Part shown: positions 52,614 to 61,751 of the stretch, piece by piece
Layout: each line of letters starts with the position of its first letter
Numbering within the stretch: the first letter of the stretch is position 1
Assembly (NCBI RefSeq): GCF_029338315.1
Contig: NZ_CP119794.1
Coordinates: forward strand, 3,100,001 to 3,164,000
DNA from: Haloarcula regularis
GTDB taxonomy: Archaea > Halobacteriota > Halobacteria > Halobacteriales > Haloarculaceae
Direction of reading: 5' to 3'
Length of the DNA stretch: 64,000 nucleotides
The notes under the pieces: model-generated
Databases searched by the model: none
Seen by the model: only the letters and a program-made list of their open reading frames with translations
Told to the model about the DNA's origin: nothing
Position numbers and translations under genes: made by a program

Positions 52614-55600
52614 ATGCATATCAAAGAGCTCGTCCTTGACAACTTCAAGAGCTTCGGTCGCAAGACCCGAATCCCCTTCTACGAGGATTTCACCACCATC
52701 AGCGGCCCGAACGGCTCGGGCAAGTCCAACATCATCGACGCCGTCCTCTTCGCGCTCGGCCTGGCCCGCACGTCGGGCATCCGCGCCGAGAAGCTGACCG
52801 ACCTCATCTACAACCCCGGCCACGCCGACGAGGACGCCGAGTACAGCGGCGAGCGCCAGGCCAGCGTCGAGGTCATCCTCGCCAACGACGACCGGACGCT
52901 GGAGCGTGCGCAGGTGGTCAACGCCGCCGGCACGGAGGACATCGGGGACGTCGACGAGATCGCCATCAAGCGACGGGTCAAGGAGACCGAGGACAACTAC
53001 TACTCCTACTACTACATCAACGGCCGCTCGGTCAACCTCGGGGACATCCAGGACCTGCTGGCCCAGGCCGGGGTCACCCCGGAGGGGTACAACGTCGTCA
53101 TGCAGGGCGACGTCACCGAGATAATCAACATGACCTCGGGCGCGCGCCGCGAGATCATCGACGAGATCGCCGGGGTCGCCCAGTTCGACCAGAAGAAGGC
53201 CGACGCCTTCGAGGAACTCGAGGTGGTCCAGGACCGCATCGACGAGGCCGAACTGCGCATCGAGGAGAAACAGGACCGACTCGACCAGCTCGAGGACGAG
53301 CGCGAGACGGCCCTGGAGTACCAGTCGCTGCGCGAGGAGAAAGAGGAGTACGAGGGCTACCGGAAGGCCGCCGAACTCGAGGACAAGCGCGAGGAACTCG
53401 AGTCGGTCACCGACGACATCGAGGCCCTCGAGTCGGAGCTCGCCGAGCTCCAGGCCGAACTCGACGAGCGCCAGGGGAAGGTCATCCGCCTGGAGGACGA
53501 ACTCCACGAGCTCAACAACGAGATCGAGCGCAAGGGCGAGGACGAACAGCTCGCGATAAAACGGGAGATCGAGGAGATCAAGGGCGACATCTCGCGGCTC
53601 GAGGACAAGATCGAGACCGCCGAGTCGGCTGTCGAGGACGCCGAGAACGAGCGCCGCCAGGCCTTCGTCAAGATCGACCGCAAGCAGGAGACGGTCGACG
53701 ACCTGGAGAGCGACATCCGCGAGACCAAGGTCGCAAAATCCAACGTCAAGGCCGACATCGCAGACAAGGAGAGCGAGCTCGCGGACGTCCAGTCGCGCAT
53801 CGACGCCGTCGGTGAGGAGTTCGAGGAGGTCAAAGACGAGCTCGAGGACAAGCGCGAGCGCTTAGAGACGCTCAAAAGCGAGCGCAACGACCTCCAGCGC
53901 GAGCAAGACCGCCTGCTGGACGAGGCCCGTCGCCGCTCGAACGAGGAAGACGAGAAGCGGGACGCCATCGAAGACCTGGAGGCCGAGATTCCGGACCTCG
54001 AAGCCGAAATCGCGGATCTCGAGACGGAACTCGAGAAGGCAGAGAAGAACAAAGCGACCATCGGCGAGGTGGTCGACGACCTGCGCGCCGAGAAACGGGA
54101 ACTGCAGTCGGACGTAGACGACCTCGAGGACGAGATCAGCGCGAAACAGCAGGAGTACGCCGAACTCGAGGCCAAGGCCGGCCAGGACGGCGACTCTTCC
54201 TACGGCCGCGCGGTGACGGCCATCCTGAACGCCGACCGAGCGGGCGTCCACGGGACGGTGGGCCAGCTGGGCGGCGTCGACCCCGAGTACGCCACCGCCT
54301 GTGAGACGGCGGCCGGCGGCCGACTCGCCCATGTCGTCGTCGACGACGACGGCGTCGGCCAGTCCTGCATCGAGTACCTGAAATCGCGCAACGCGGGGCG
54401 GGCGACCTTCCTGCCCATCACGCAGATGCAACCGCGGAGCCTGCCGTCCCTGCCCAGCGCCGACGGCGTCGTCGACTTCGCGTACAACCTCGTGGACTTC
54501 GATCCCGAGTACCAGGGCATCTTCTCTTATGTCTTGGGCGACACCGTCATCGTCGACGACATGGACACCGCCCGCGAGCTGATGGGCGACTACCGGATGG
54601 TGACGCTGGACGGCGACCTCGTCGAGAAGAGCGGCGCGATGACCGGGGGCTCCTCCTCGGGGACGCGCTTCTCGTTCTCGGGCGGGGCCGGCAAGCTCGA
54701 ACGCGTCGCCCAGCGCATCACCGAACTCGAGGACGAGCGTGCCGACGTGCGCGCTGACCTCCGGGACGTCGAGGAGCGCCTCGACGACGCCCGCGACCGC
54801 GAGACCGACGCGACCGAGCAGGTCCGGGACATCCAGAACAGCATCGAACAGACCGAACGCGAGGTCGCAGAGACCCGCGAGCGCATCGAGCAACTCGAGG
54901 CCGATCTCGAGGAGATCGCGGGCCAGCGCGAGGCCGTCGCCGAGGAGATGGACGAGCTGGAGGCCGACATCGAGGCCAAGAACGACGAGATTGCGACGCT
55001 CCAGGCCGACATCGACGACCTCGAAGCGGAGGTCGCCGACTCGGAGCTGCCCGCGCTGACCGACGAACGCGAGACGATCAAAGACGAGATCGACGCCCTG
55101 GAGGACCGACTGGACGACCGGGACGCCGAGCTCAACGAACTGCAACTGGAGAGACAGTACGCCGAGGACGCCGTCGAGGATCTCCACGACGACATCGAGG
55201 CCGCCCAGAACCGCAAGGCCGAACACGAGGAGCGCATCGTCGACCTCGAGGCGAAGGTCGAGGAGAAACAGGCTGAAAAGGCCGAGAAAGAGGCCGAGGT
55301 CGCGGCCCTCGAGGACGAACTCGCCGACCTGAAGTCCGAACGCGAGGACCTGAAGTCGGTCCTCCAGGACGCCAAGGCGGCCCGCGACGAGCAACAGGCC
55401 GCCGTCACCGAGGTCGAGCGCGACCTCGAGGACGAACGCGAGACCGAGGACCGCCTCGAGTGGGAGATCGACGAGCTCGAAGCCCAGGTCGGCGACTACG
55501 ACCCCGAGGACGTCCCCGACCACGACACCGTCGAGTCCGAGATCGAGCGCCTCGCCGGCGAGATGGAGGCCTTGGAACCGGTCAACATGCGCGCCATCGA

Positions 55601-56201
55601 GGAGTACGATCGCGTGGCCGACGACCTCGACGACCTGGAAGACAAGAAGGAGACGCTGGTCGAGGAGGCCGAGGGCATCCGCGACCGCATCGAGACCTAC
55701 GAGGCCCGCAAGAAGGAGACGTTCATGGAGTCGTTCGACGCCATCAACGAGCAGTTCCAGGACATCTTCGAGCGCCTCTCGAACGGCACGGGTCACCTCC
55801 ACCTCGAAGACGAGGAGGACCCCTTCGAGGGCGGACTGACGATGAAGGCCCAGCCGGGCGACAAGCCCATCCAGCGCCTCGCGGCGATGTCCGGCGGCGA
55901 GAAGTCACTGACCGCGCTGGCGTTCATCTTCGCCATCCAGCGCCACAACCCCGCGCCGTTCTACGCGTTAGACGAGGTCGACGCCTTCCTCGACGCGAAG
56001 AACGCCGACCTCGTCGGCGAACTGGTCGACGAACTCGCCAGCGACGCCCAGTTCGTCGTCGTCTCGCACCGTTCGGCCCTGCTGGAGCGCTCCGAGCGCG
56101 CCATCGGCGTGATGATGCAGGGCGACAACGTGAGCGCCGTGACCGGGATCGACCTCTCCGGCGACGGGCCGGAGGACGAGGAGGTGCCCGCGGACGATTG
56201 A
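52614..56201 (+). CDS. smc: Chromosome segregation protein SMC
   Basis: 1195 residues, ATG at 52614. N-terminal ATPase head with Walker A GPNGSGKSN, then coiled-coil (about 170-500), hinge at roughly 530-690 (GTVGQLGGVDPEYATACETAAGG and MTGGSSSGTRFSFSG), second coiled-coil (700-1020), and C-terminal head with the ABC signature MSGGEKSLTALAFIFAIQ, Walker B and DALDEVDAFLD-like YALDEVDAFLD. With ScpA (next gene, 3 bases further) it forms the condensin-like complex that organises chromosomes. The frame is complete, no errors. One of the longest genes in the window. Confidence 0.97.
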   Translation: MHIKELVLDNFKSFGRKTRIPFYEDFTTISGPNGSGKSNIIDAVLFALGLARTSGIRAEKLTDLIYNPGHADEDAEYSGERQASVEVILANDDRTLERAQVVNAAGTEDIGDVDEIAIKRRVKETEDNYYSYYYINGRSVNLGDIQDLLAQAGVTPEGYNVVMQGDVTEIINMTSGARREIIDEIAGVAQFDQKKADAFEELEVVQDRIDEAELRIEEKQDRLDQLEDERETALEYQSLREEKEEYEGYRKAAELEDKREELESVTDDIEALESELAELQAELDERQGKVIRLEDELHELNNEIERKGEDEQLAIKREIEEIKGDISRLEDKIETAESAVEDAENERRQAFVKIDRKQETVDDLESDIRETKVAKSNVKADIADKESELADVQSRIDAVGEEFEEVKDELEDKRERLETLKSERNDLQREQDRLLDEARRRSNEEDEKRDAIEDLEAEIPDLEAEIADLETELEKAEKNKATIGEVVDDLRAEKRELQSDVDDLEDEISAKQQEYAELEAKAGQDGDSSYGRAVTAILNADRAGVHGTVGQLGGVDPEYATACETAAGGRLAHVVVDDDGVGQSCIEYLKSRNAGRATFLPITQMQPRSLPSLPSADGVVDFAYNLVDFDPEYQGIFSYVLGDTVIVDDMDTARELMGDYRMVTLDGDLVEKSGAMTGGSSSGTRFSFSGGAGKLERVAQRITELEDERADVRADLRDVEERLDDARDRETDATEQVRDIQNSIEQTEREVAETRERIEQLEADLEEIAGQREAVAEEMDELEADIEAKNDEIATLQADIDDLEAEVADSELPALTDERETIKDEIDALEDRLDDRDAELNELQLERQYAEDAVEDLHDDIEAAQNRKAEHEERIVDLEAKVEEKQAEKAEKEAEVAALEDELADLKSEREDLKSVLQDAKAARDEQQAAVTEVERDLEDERETEDRLEWEIDELEAQVGDYDPEDVPDHDTVESEIERLAGEMEALEPVNMRAIEEYDRVADDLDDLEDKKETLVEEAEGIRDRIETYEARKKETFMESFDAINEQFQDIFERLSNGTGHLHLEDEEDPFEGGLTMKAQPGDKPIQRLAAMSGGEKSLTALAFIFAIQRHNPAPFYALDEVDAFLDAKNADLVGELVDELASDAQFVVVSHRSALLERSERAIGVMMQGDNVSAVTGIDLSGDGPEDEEVPADD

Positions 56202-56204
56202 CCT

Positions 56205-57200
56205 ATGACTGACGACGACATCCCCCTCGACATCACCGGGCACGACGACCGTGAGCGGCCACGCCGCTCGAATACGTCGAGCGGGGAGGGCAACGACACG
56301 CGCGACCGCGAGCCGCCGGGCGAGTCCTCCTCAGCCGACTCGCTGTTCGGCGACGACGAGTCCGGCGACGACGTGGACTCCAGGACGAACGGGCACGCCG
56401 AGCAGCCGGACGGTGACGAGGACGACGTCGAACCGGTCGAGGTGCTCGTCCAGCTCGCCGACGACGGCGAGATAGACCCGTGGGACATCGACGTCGTCCG
56501 GGTCACCGACAAGTTCCTCGAACGCATCGACGAGGGCGACCTGCGGACCGGCGGGCGGGCGCTGTTCTACGCGTCGGTGCTCGTCCGCATGAAGAGCGAC
56601 GCCATGCTCGGCGAGGACGAACCGGAGGACGAGCCCGCCGAGCCGTGGGAACAGGCGATGACCGAGGGCACGCCTATCGAAGAGCCCGACCCCTTCGCCG
56701 CGCTGGAGTCGGAGATGGACCGGCGCCTCGAACGCCGCCGTGCCCGCGGGATGCCCCAGACGCTGGACGAGCTCGTCCGCGACCTCCGGGACGCCGAACG
56801 GGACTCGTGGTGGAAGGAGTCCCGCGAGTACGACACCTCGGGATCGCCCAAGGGCTTTGCCCGGGGGACACAGGAACTGGACTACCGCGGGGCCGACGAC
56901 ATGCGTCTCGACGACGAACCGACGGCGGAAGACGTCACCGGCACCGCCCACGCCGAGCACATCGACGACATCATCGACGACGTGTTCGCGGCCGTTCGCG
57001 AACAGTACGACAAGGGGCGCACCGAGGTGCTCTACCGCGAGATCGAGACCGCCGGCGGGTCCCGGGTCGAGACGTTCCTCGGACTGCTCTTTCTGGCGCA
57101 TCGCGGCCGCGTCCGCCTTGAACAGGACGATCTCTTCGGCGACCTCTGGATCCAGGACCCGAGCGCGGCGACGGGATCGGGCGAGGCCATCGCGGACTGA
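56205..57200 (+). CDS. scpA: Segregation and condensation protein A
   Basis: 331 residues, ATG at 56205, only 3 bases after the smc stop, so co-translated. An acidic N-terminal region of about 60 residues precedes the ScpA kleisin: PVEVLVQLADDGEIDPWDIDVVRVTDKFLERI, GGRALFYASVLVRMKSDAML, and ERRRARGMPQTLDELVRDL. The C-terminal winged helix region RVETFLGLLFLAHRGRVRLEQDDLFGDLWI contacts the SMC head. Kleisin bridging the SMC dimer. ScpB is not encoded next to it. Confidence 0.92.
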   Translation: MTDDDIPLDITGHDDRERPRRSNTSSGEGNDTRDREPPGESSSADSLFGDDESGDDVDSRTNGHAEQPDGDEDDVEPVEVLVQLADDGEIDPWDIDVVRVTDKFLERIDEGDLRTGGRALFYASVLVRMKSDAMLGEDEPEDEPAEPWEQAMTEGTPIEEPDPFAALESEMDRRLERRRARGMPQTLDELVRDLRDAERDSWWKESREYDTSGSPKGFARGTQELDYRGADDMRLDDEPTAEDVTGTAHAEHIDDIIDDVFAAVREQYDKGRTEVLYREIETAGGSRVETFLGLLFLAHRGRVRLEQDDLFGDLWIQDPSAATGSGEAIAD

Positions 57201-57264
57201 CCCCGGTTTGGGGGTGCCACACGGCGGAAACAGGTCTAAACCGCTCCGGCCCTAACGGAACCTA

Positions 57265-58365
57265 ATGGCAGAGCAGTCGTCGCCGGCGGGCCTCCCCGAC
57301 CCCGAGCGACTGGCAGATACGTTCGTCGTCTACGAGGTGGACACCTCCCCCAGCGACGGCGTGCGCTACTACGGCGAACCGCTGGCGGAGGCCGAACAGG
57401 TCGTCCAGCGGGTCGCGCCGTGGTTCCGCAAACGGGGGTATCGGGTCTCGCTGCGCCGCGAGACTGGCGAGTACGTCCTGGTCGCAACCGAGCGGTCGCT
57501 GGGCGTCGACGGGGTCCCGTGGGTCAACGTCACGCTGGCGCTGGTGACGCTCCTCTCGACGCTGTGGGCCGGGACGCGGTGGTACGGCCTTTCGGTAACC
57601 GAGGACCCGACCGCACTGGTGGCCGCCTGGCCCTTCGCGGCGTCCGTCCTGGGCGTGCTGGCCGTCCACGAGTTCGGCCACTACGCGCTGTCACGCCGCC
57701 ACGAGGTGCAGGCGAGCCTCCCGTACTTCATCCCGCTTCCGAACCTCCTGGGGACGCTCGGGGCGGTCATCCGGATGCGCGACAACATGCCCTCGCGCCG
57801 GGCCCTGTTCGACATCGGCGTCGCTGGCCCGCTGGCCGGCCTGGTGGCGACGGTGGTCGTCACGGCGATCGGCGTCACGCTCCCGCCGGTCGAGGTCACG
57901 AGCGGCATCGCCGCCCGCGTCGAACTCGGCTACCCCCTCCTGCTCCAGGGCGTCGCGGCGCTCATGGGCGAGCAACTCACCTACACCGACCCGGCGTTGC
58001 TGCCGAACCCGGTCGTCATCGGCGGGTGGGTCGGCGCCTTCGTGACCTTCCTGAACCTGCTCCCGGTCGGGCAGCTCGACGGCGCACACGTCACCCGTGC
58101 GCTGGTCGGCGACCGGATGCGCCTCGTCCAGCGGGCCGTCCCCCTGGCGCTGTTCGGCCTGGCCGGCTACCTCTACGTCTTCGAGGGCGGCCGTGCGGCG
58201 GCGCTGTGGGCGTTCTGGGGCTTCCTGACGCTGGTGTTCAGCCAGGCCGGGACGGTGACGCCCGTCGACGAGTCGCCGCTCGGGGGTAGACGCAAGGCCG
58301 TGGGCCTGCTGACGCTCGTGCTCGGCGCGCTCTGTTTCGTCCCAATCCCGCTGGTGTTGGGCTGA
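57265..58365 (+). CDS. Site-2 protease family membrane metallopeptidase
   Basis: 366 residues from ATG at 57265 (MAEQSSPAGLPDPERLADT). A soluble N-terminal region of about 95 residues resembles the accessory domain of archaeal S2P homologues. TM segments contain the zinc motif LAVHEFGHYALSRR (HExxH) and the third ligand NLLPVGQLDGAHV; FIPLPNLLGTLGAVIRMRDNMPSRRALFDIGVAGPLAGL is also diagnostic. It cuts inside the membrane; substrate unknown. Follows scpA by 64 bp and may belong to the same transcript. Confidence 0.88.
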   Translation: MAEQSSPAGLPDPERLADTFVVYEVDTSPSDGVRYYGEPLAEAEQVVQRVAPWFRKRGYRVSLRRETGEYVLVATERSLGVDGVPWVNVTLALVTLLSTLWAGTRWYGLSVTEDPTALVAAWPFAASVLGVLAVHEFGHYALSRRHEVQASLPYFIPLPNLLGTLGAVIRMRDNMPSRRALFDIGVAGPLAGLVATVVVTAIGVTLPPVEVTSGIAARVELGYPLLLQGVAALMGEQLTYTDPALLPNPVVIGGWVGAFVTFLNLLPVGQLDGAHVTRALVGDRMRLVQRAVPLALFGLAGYLYVFEGGRAAALWAFWGFLTLVFSQAGTVTPVDESPLGGRRKAVGLLTLVLGALCFVPIPLVLG

Positions 58366-58457
58366 CGGCGACGGGGCCGACGACGCTCAGCCGGCCGAGG
58401 GGATTCGCTCTGGGGCCGCTGTCGACGCGCTCGAGCTCCCTCGGTGACCCGGGGCCC

Positions 58458-58472
58458 CTGTCTGAAAGACAG
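58458..58472. repeat. Triloop hairpin upstream of the DMT gene
   Basis: CTGTCT-GAA-AGACAG, a perfect 6-bp stem with 3-nt loop, the same style as the hairpins in element B. It is 57 bp before ATG 58530. The DMT gene's likely TATA region is GGTCTTAATC at about 58497-58506. Confidence 0.4.
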
Positions 58473-58529
58473 ACCCCGTCCGGTGACGAATCCACGAGGT
58501 CTTAATCCCCGTGGACAGACAGTCGGTTG

Positions 58530-59418
58530 ATGGACCGCGAACGGATCCTGGCGACCGCGCCGCTTCTCGCGGCGGTCGTGTGGGGCGGCATGTACGTCGT
58601 CAGCAAGTGGGTTCAGCGAGATCCCGCCGCTCACGCTCGCCTTCCTCCGCGTCGCACTCGGTGCGGGCGTGCTCTATCTGGTCGTTTGGCTGACGACGCC
58701 GACCCGGTCGTTCTCCCGGGCGGAGTGGCGGCGGTTCGCCGCGCTCGCGGTCTGGCTCACGGCGGCGCTCGCGACCCAGTTCGTCGGCACGGACCTGACG
58801 AACGCGAGCCAGGGGTCGCTGCTCACCATCCTGACGCCCGTGTTCATGGTCGGACTCGGTGTGGCCGCGCTCGGGGAGCGCCTCACCGGCGGGAAGCTCG
58901 CCGGTATCGGACTCGCCTGTGTCGGCACGCTCGTCGTCCTCCTGGGCCAGTACGACCTGCGTGCGCTGGCGAGCGGAAGCGGTATCGGTGGCGGCCTCCT
59001 CCTGTTCTCGGCGTTCAGTTTCGCCGCGTTCTCCGTGTACGCGAAACCGCTCATCGAACGGTACTCCGCACTCGAGACGGCCACCTACGCCACCGTCCTG
59101 TCGGTGCCGCTGTTCGGTGCGCTGGTCCCGGTCGAACTGTACGTCCGCCCGGACGCCCTCAGCGCCGTCTCGATGACGCTCCCCGTCGTCGGCGCCGTGC
59201 TCTATCTCGGCCTCCTGAGCACCGCGGCGGCCTGGTACTGCTGGTACAAGGGCATGGAGTACGCCGACGCCAGCACGGTCGCGGTGTACTTCTTCGCCCA
59301 GCCGGTCGTCGGCGTCGCCCTCGGAGCCGTCCTCCTGGACGAGCGAACCGGACTCAGTGTGGTCGGTGGGGGTGCGCTACTCGTGGTGGGCGTCTTTCTC
59401 GTGAACAGGGCGGAATAG
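58530..59418 (+). CDS. DMT (EamA) family transporter, frameshifted
   Basis: ATG at 58530 (MDRERILATAPLLAAVVWGG). VWGGMYVVSKW then, after a frame change near 58611, FSEIPPLTLAFLRVALG; a one-base gain or two-base loss explains it (total length is 3n+1). Two EamA repeats follow: LGVAALGERLTGGKLAGIGLA and VVGVALGAVLLDERTGLSVVGGGALLVVGV, with ten TM helices in all. Exporter of amino acids, sugars or nucleotide-like compounds by family; substrate unknown. The rest of the sequence is intact. Confidence 0.82.
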
Positions 59419-59497
59419 TCAGCGGGTGTGTCCCGGCCGTTCGATGGCTTCGCACCGTCCAGCCGGCAGTGCTAGTTACGAGACGATAGCCGTAACC

Positions 59498-59840
59498 AGC
59501 CAGAAAGCCCCCGCGCTATCGGCTTTGGTTCGCAGGCAGCGAGGCGGCTTCGCCGCCTCGACTTCGCGGCGCGTAGCGCCGCGCAAGGCCCGCTCATCAA
59601 GACGTGGGACCGTCGGTCCCACGCGACCCGCGGCTCGCTGTCGTTCGAAAATCGAAGATTTTCGTGATGAGCGTGGGACTCACTGAGTCCCACGACCCTG
59701 CGAACGGGCCAACGGCCCGTGAGCAGATGACGAGAGACCGCCGGTCTCTCGAACCACCCCCGAGTTCAGCCAGGGCGAGACCGAAGGTCTCGTGGGCAAT
59801 CGGGCGCTTCGCGCCCGATGACAGCCGGGGCTTTCTGGCT
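59498..59840. repeat. Palindromic element B: nine perfect triloop hairpins inside terminal repeats
   Basis: Terminal inverted repeat AGCCAGAAAGCCCC (59498-59511) and GGGGCTTTCTGGCT (59827-59840). Inside lie nine perfect hairpins, all with 3-nt loops: 59541-59559, 59565-59583, 59603-59623, 59646-59664, 59672-59694, 59704-59720, 59731-59751, 59776-59792, 59799-59819. GCTCATCA (59592-59599) pairs with TGATGAGC (59665-59672) around two of them. No coding ORF. It occupies most of the 505-bp gap 59419-59923. Element A at 25229 shares CCAGAAAGCCCC ends. Confidence 0.88.
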
Positions 59841-59845
59841 CTCTG

Positions 59846-59871
59846 AACCGATTGCTGCTGAAGTACACACT
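59846..59871. repeat. Copy of the 26-bp motif found at 5171-5196
   Basis: AACCGATTGCTGC then TGAAGTACACACT, 21 of 26 identical to 5171-5196. It lies 5 bp past element B's right end and 53 bp before ATG 59924. Confidence 0.4.
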
Positions 59872-59923
59872 GCTGTCCTAAACAGGGGAAACAACGACGT
59901 ACGTGGCCGACGTACCGGCGGCT

Positions 59924-60199
59924 ATGAGCAACCACGCGCCCCTGCTCGAACCTGACGCCGAGGAGGTTCGTCTCGCAATCGAGCGATTGCTCGACGAGAC
60001 GGTCGACCGGGACGAGTCCTTCGAACTGGAACTCGAGGACCTCGAGGTGGCGGTGCCCCTCCGGTTCGGCGAGGACGCGCCGACGGCCAGGTGGGGGCTG
60101 AACGGCAGCGTCACGGTCACCGTCGACGGCATCCGGGCCCCTCTGCGCGAGTGGATCGAACTCCACGAGGACCGCCTGGTGGAGGGGCCGGTCGACTGA
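59924..60199 (+). CDS. Small haloarchaeal protein, paralogue of 42776-42985
   Basis: 91 residues from ATG at 59924 (MSNHAPLLEPDAEEVRLAI). ELELEDLEVAVPLRFGEDAP and TARWGLNGSVTVTVDG match the 42776 product pattern FEDMEVDVP..AHWRVDGTLTV. Ends REWIELHEDRLVEGPVD. A GTG 21 bp upstream is possible but the ATG is preferred. Soluble single domain, function unknown. Convergent with the SDR gene, with 1 base between stops. Confidence 0.6.
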   Translation: MSNHAPLLEPDAEEVRLAIERLLDETVDRDESFELELEDLEVAVPLRFGEDAPTARWGLNGSVTVTVDGIRAPLREWIELHEDRLVEGPVD

Positions 60200-60200
60200 G

Positions 60201-60896
60201 TCAGAACTCCTCGACGTGTGGACGGAGGTCGAGTTCCGGCGTCCAGGCCGAGCGGTCCTGTTCGACGAGGTCCCAGTACGACGCCGCGATTGCGTCGGGG
60301 TCGAGGTACGTCTCGTCGGCTCGCCCTCGCTCCTCGGGGTCCGCGGGGCGTATCTGTCCGTCGATGACGACGTGGGCGACGTGGACGCCCTCGGGCCCGA
60401 GTTCGCGCGCCATCGACTCGGCCAGCCCGCGGGCGCCGAACTTCGCGGCGCTGAATCCGACCGCGCCGTCGCGCCCCCGCACGGCCGACGTGGCGCCGGT
60501 GAAGATGATCGTCCCGCCGTCGTCGGCGAGCATGTCCTCGACGGCCTCCTGCGAGCAGTAGAGCGCGCCCTCGACGCCGACGGCCAGCGCGTCCGCGAAC
60601 GCGTCGTGGTCGATGTCTCGGATTCCAGCCCAGGCCGCACCGCTGGCGTTGTTCACCAGGACGTCGACCGGCCCGAACCGCTCGCGGACGTGTTCGAAGG
60701 CGACCGCGACGGCGCCCGGGTCGCTGATGTCGGTGGGCACGGCCAGCGCGTCGCCCCCGAGGTCGGCGGCGAGCGTCGAGACGAACTGTTCCGAACGGGC
60801 GAGCAGGGCGACCCGACACCCCTCGTCGACGAAGCGGCGGGCGAGCGATGCGCCGAGACCGGGGCCGACGCCGGCGACGACGGCAGTCCTGGGCAT
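60201..60896 (-). CDS. SDR family oxidoreductase with Phe in place of catalytic Tyr
   Basis: 231 residues, ATG at 60896 (MPRTAVVAGVGPGLGASLAR). Rossmann motif GVGPGLG, NNASGAAW as the NNAG-type motif, IFTGATSAVRGRDGAVGFSAAKFGARGL where the usual YxxxK is FxxxK, and PEGVHVAHVVIDGQIR. Short-chain dehydrogenase fold with NAD(P) binding intact. The Phe for Tyr change should weaken or abolish normal hydride chemistry, though I recall related haloarchaeal members with the same FSxAK. Substrate unknown. Normal length. Confidence 0.82.
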   Translation of the reverse strand: MPRTAVVAGVGPGLGASLARRFVDEGCRVALLARSEQFVSTLAADLGGDALAVPTDISDPGAVAVAFEHVRERFGPVDVLVNNASGAAWAGIRDIDHDAFADALAVGVEGALYCSQEAVEDMLADDGGTIIFTGATSAVRGRDGAVGFSAAKFGARGLAESMARELGPEGVHVAHVVIDGQIRPADPEERGRADETYLDPDAIAASYWDLVEQDRSAWTPELDLRPHVEEF

Positions 60897-60949
60897 GGCC
60901 CGACAACGCGCGCCGCCCGCAAGAAACTACGGGGCGGGTAGCCCAGCCC

Positions 60950-61642
60950 TCACTCGCGCAGTCGCCAGCCGTCCCCGGTCGCGGTGACGATGTCACGTCG
61001 CTCCATCTCGGTCAGGACCTCCCCCAGGCGGCCGGGCTGGGCGATCTCCAGTTCGGTGTGGCTGACGTCGTGGTACGACCGGAGCAACTCCCGGACGCCG
61101 TCCTCGTCGTGGACCGTCGCGTCGCTTTTCTCCATGACGCCGGCGAGGAGTTCGCACATGTCCTCGACGAAGTTCCACGGGTAGACGACCCAGGTCCACT
61201 CCTCTAAGTACTCCCCGACGAAGTCCGGTTCGTGCTCGCTGGTGTCGAGCAGCTGCAGCGTCGCCGTCCTGACACTGTTCGGGTCGCGCTCGCGGACCGT
61301 CTCCGCGGCCGTCTCGATGGACTTGCCCGTGTCGGCGATGTCGTCGACGATGAGCACGTCCTTGTCGGCGACGGCGCCGTCGGCGAGGGGATACCGAACT
61401 TCGGCTTCCTCGCCGGTCTGGGCCGTCCCGACGTAGTGCTCGATCTTCAGGCTCGCCAGGTCGTCCAGGCCGAGGAAGTCACACAGACAGCGGCCCCCGA
61501 ACCAGCCGCCGCGGGCCAGCGCGACGACGACGTCGGGGTCGAACTCGGCGGCCTTGACGTCGTCGGCCACGTCGCGACAGAGGCCGTAGATGTACTCCCA
61601 GTTGGTGATGGTACACGGGAACTCGTCCGGTAACTCGCCCAT
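60950..61642 (-). CDS. Phosphoribosyltransferase with C-terminal winged helix
   Basis: 230 residues from ATG at 61642 (MGELPDEFPCTITNWEYIYG). PRPP motif VLIVDDIADTGKSIETA, and DPDVVVALARGGWFGGRCLCDFL upstream. Hood regions EEWTWVVYPWNFVEDMCELL are typical of the HGPRT-like archaeal family. The C-terminal 60 residues (VRELLRSYHDVSHTELEIAQPGRLGEVLTEMERRDIVTATGDG) look like a winged helix, so it may also bind DNA. Function likely purine salvage or regulation. The upstream extension is not conserved. Confidence 0.8.
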   Translation of the reverse strand: MGELPDEFPCTITNWEYIYGLCRDVADDVKAAEFDPDVVVALARGGWFGGRCLCDFLGLDDLASLKIEHYVGTAQTGEEAEVRYPLADGAVADKDVLIVDDIADTGKSIETAAETVRERDPNSVRTATLQLLDTSEHEPDFVGEYLEEWTWVVYPWNFVEDMCELLAGVMEKSDATVHDEDGVRELLRSYHDVSHTELEIAQPGRLGEVLTEMERRDIVTATGDGWRLRE

Positions 61643-61751
61643 GGGGGAAGTCGGTCCGCGTGGGACCTTAACGGTTTCAGAACGTCCCTGGACCGCCCGG
61701 GTGGCCGCGGCCACCAGCAGAACTAACCCGGGCGTGGTCGAACGGGAGGCC

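Noticed and set aside
53862..55802. Long minus-strand open frame (646 codons) opposite smc
   Set aside because: Hydrophobic low-complexity shadow of the Glu/Lys-rich SMC coiled coil; no start context or domain.
59498..59840. CRISPR array at the hairpin cluster
   Set aside because: The palindromes differ in sequence, there are no direct repeats of constant length with unique spacers, and no cas genes are near.
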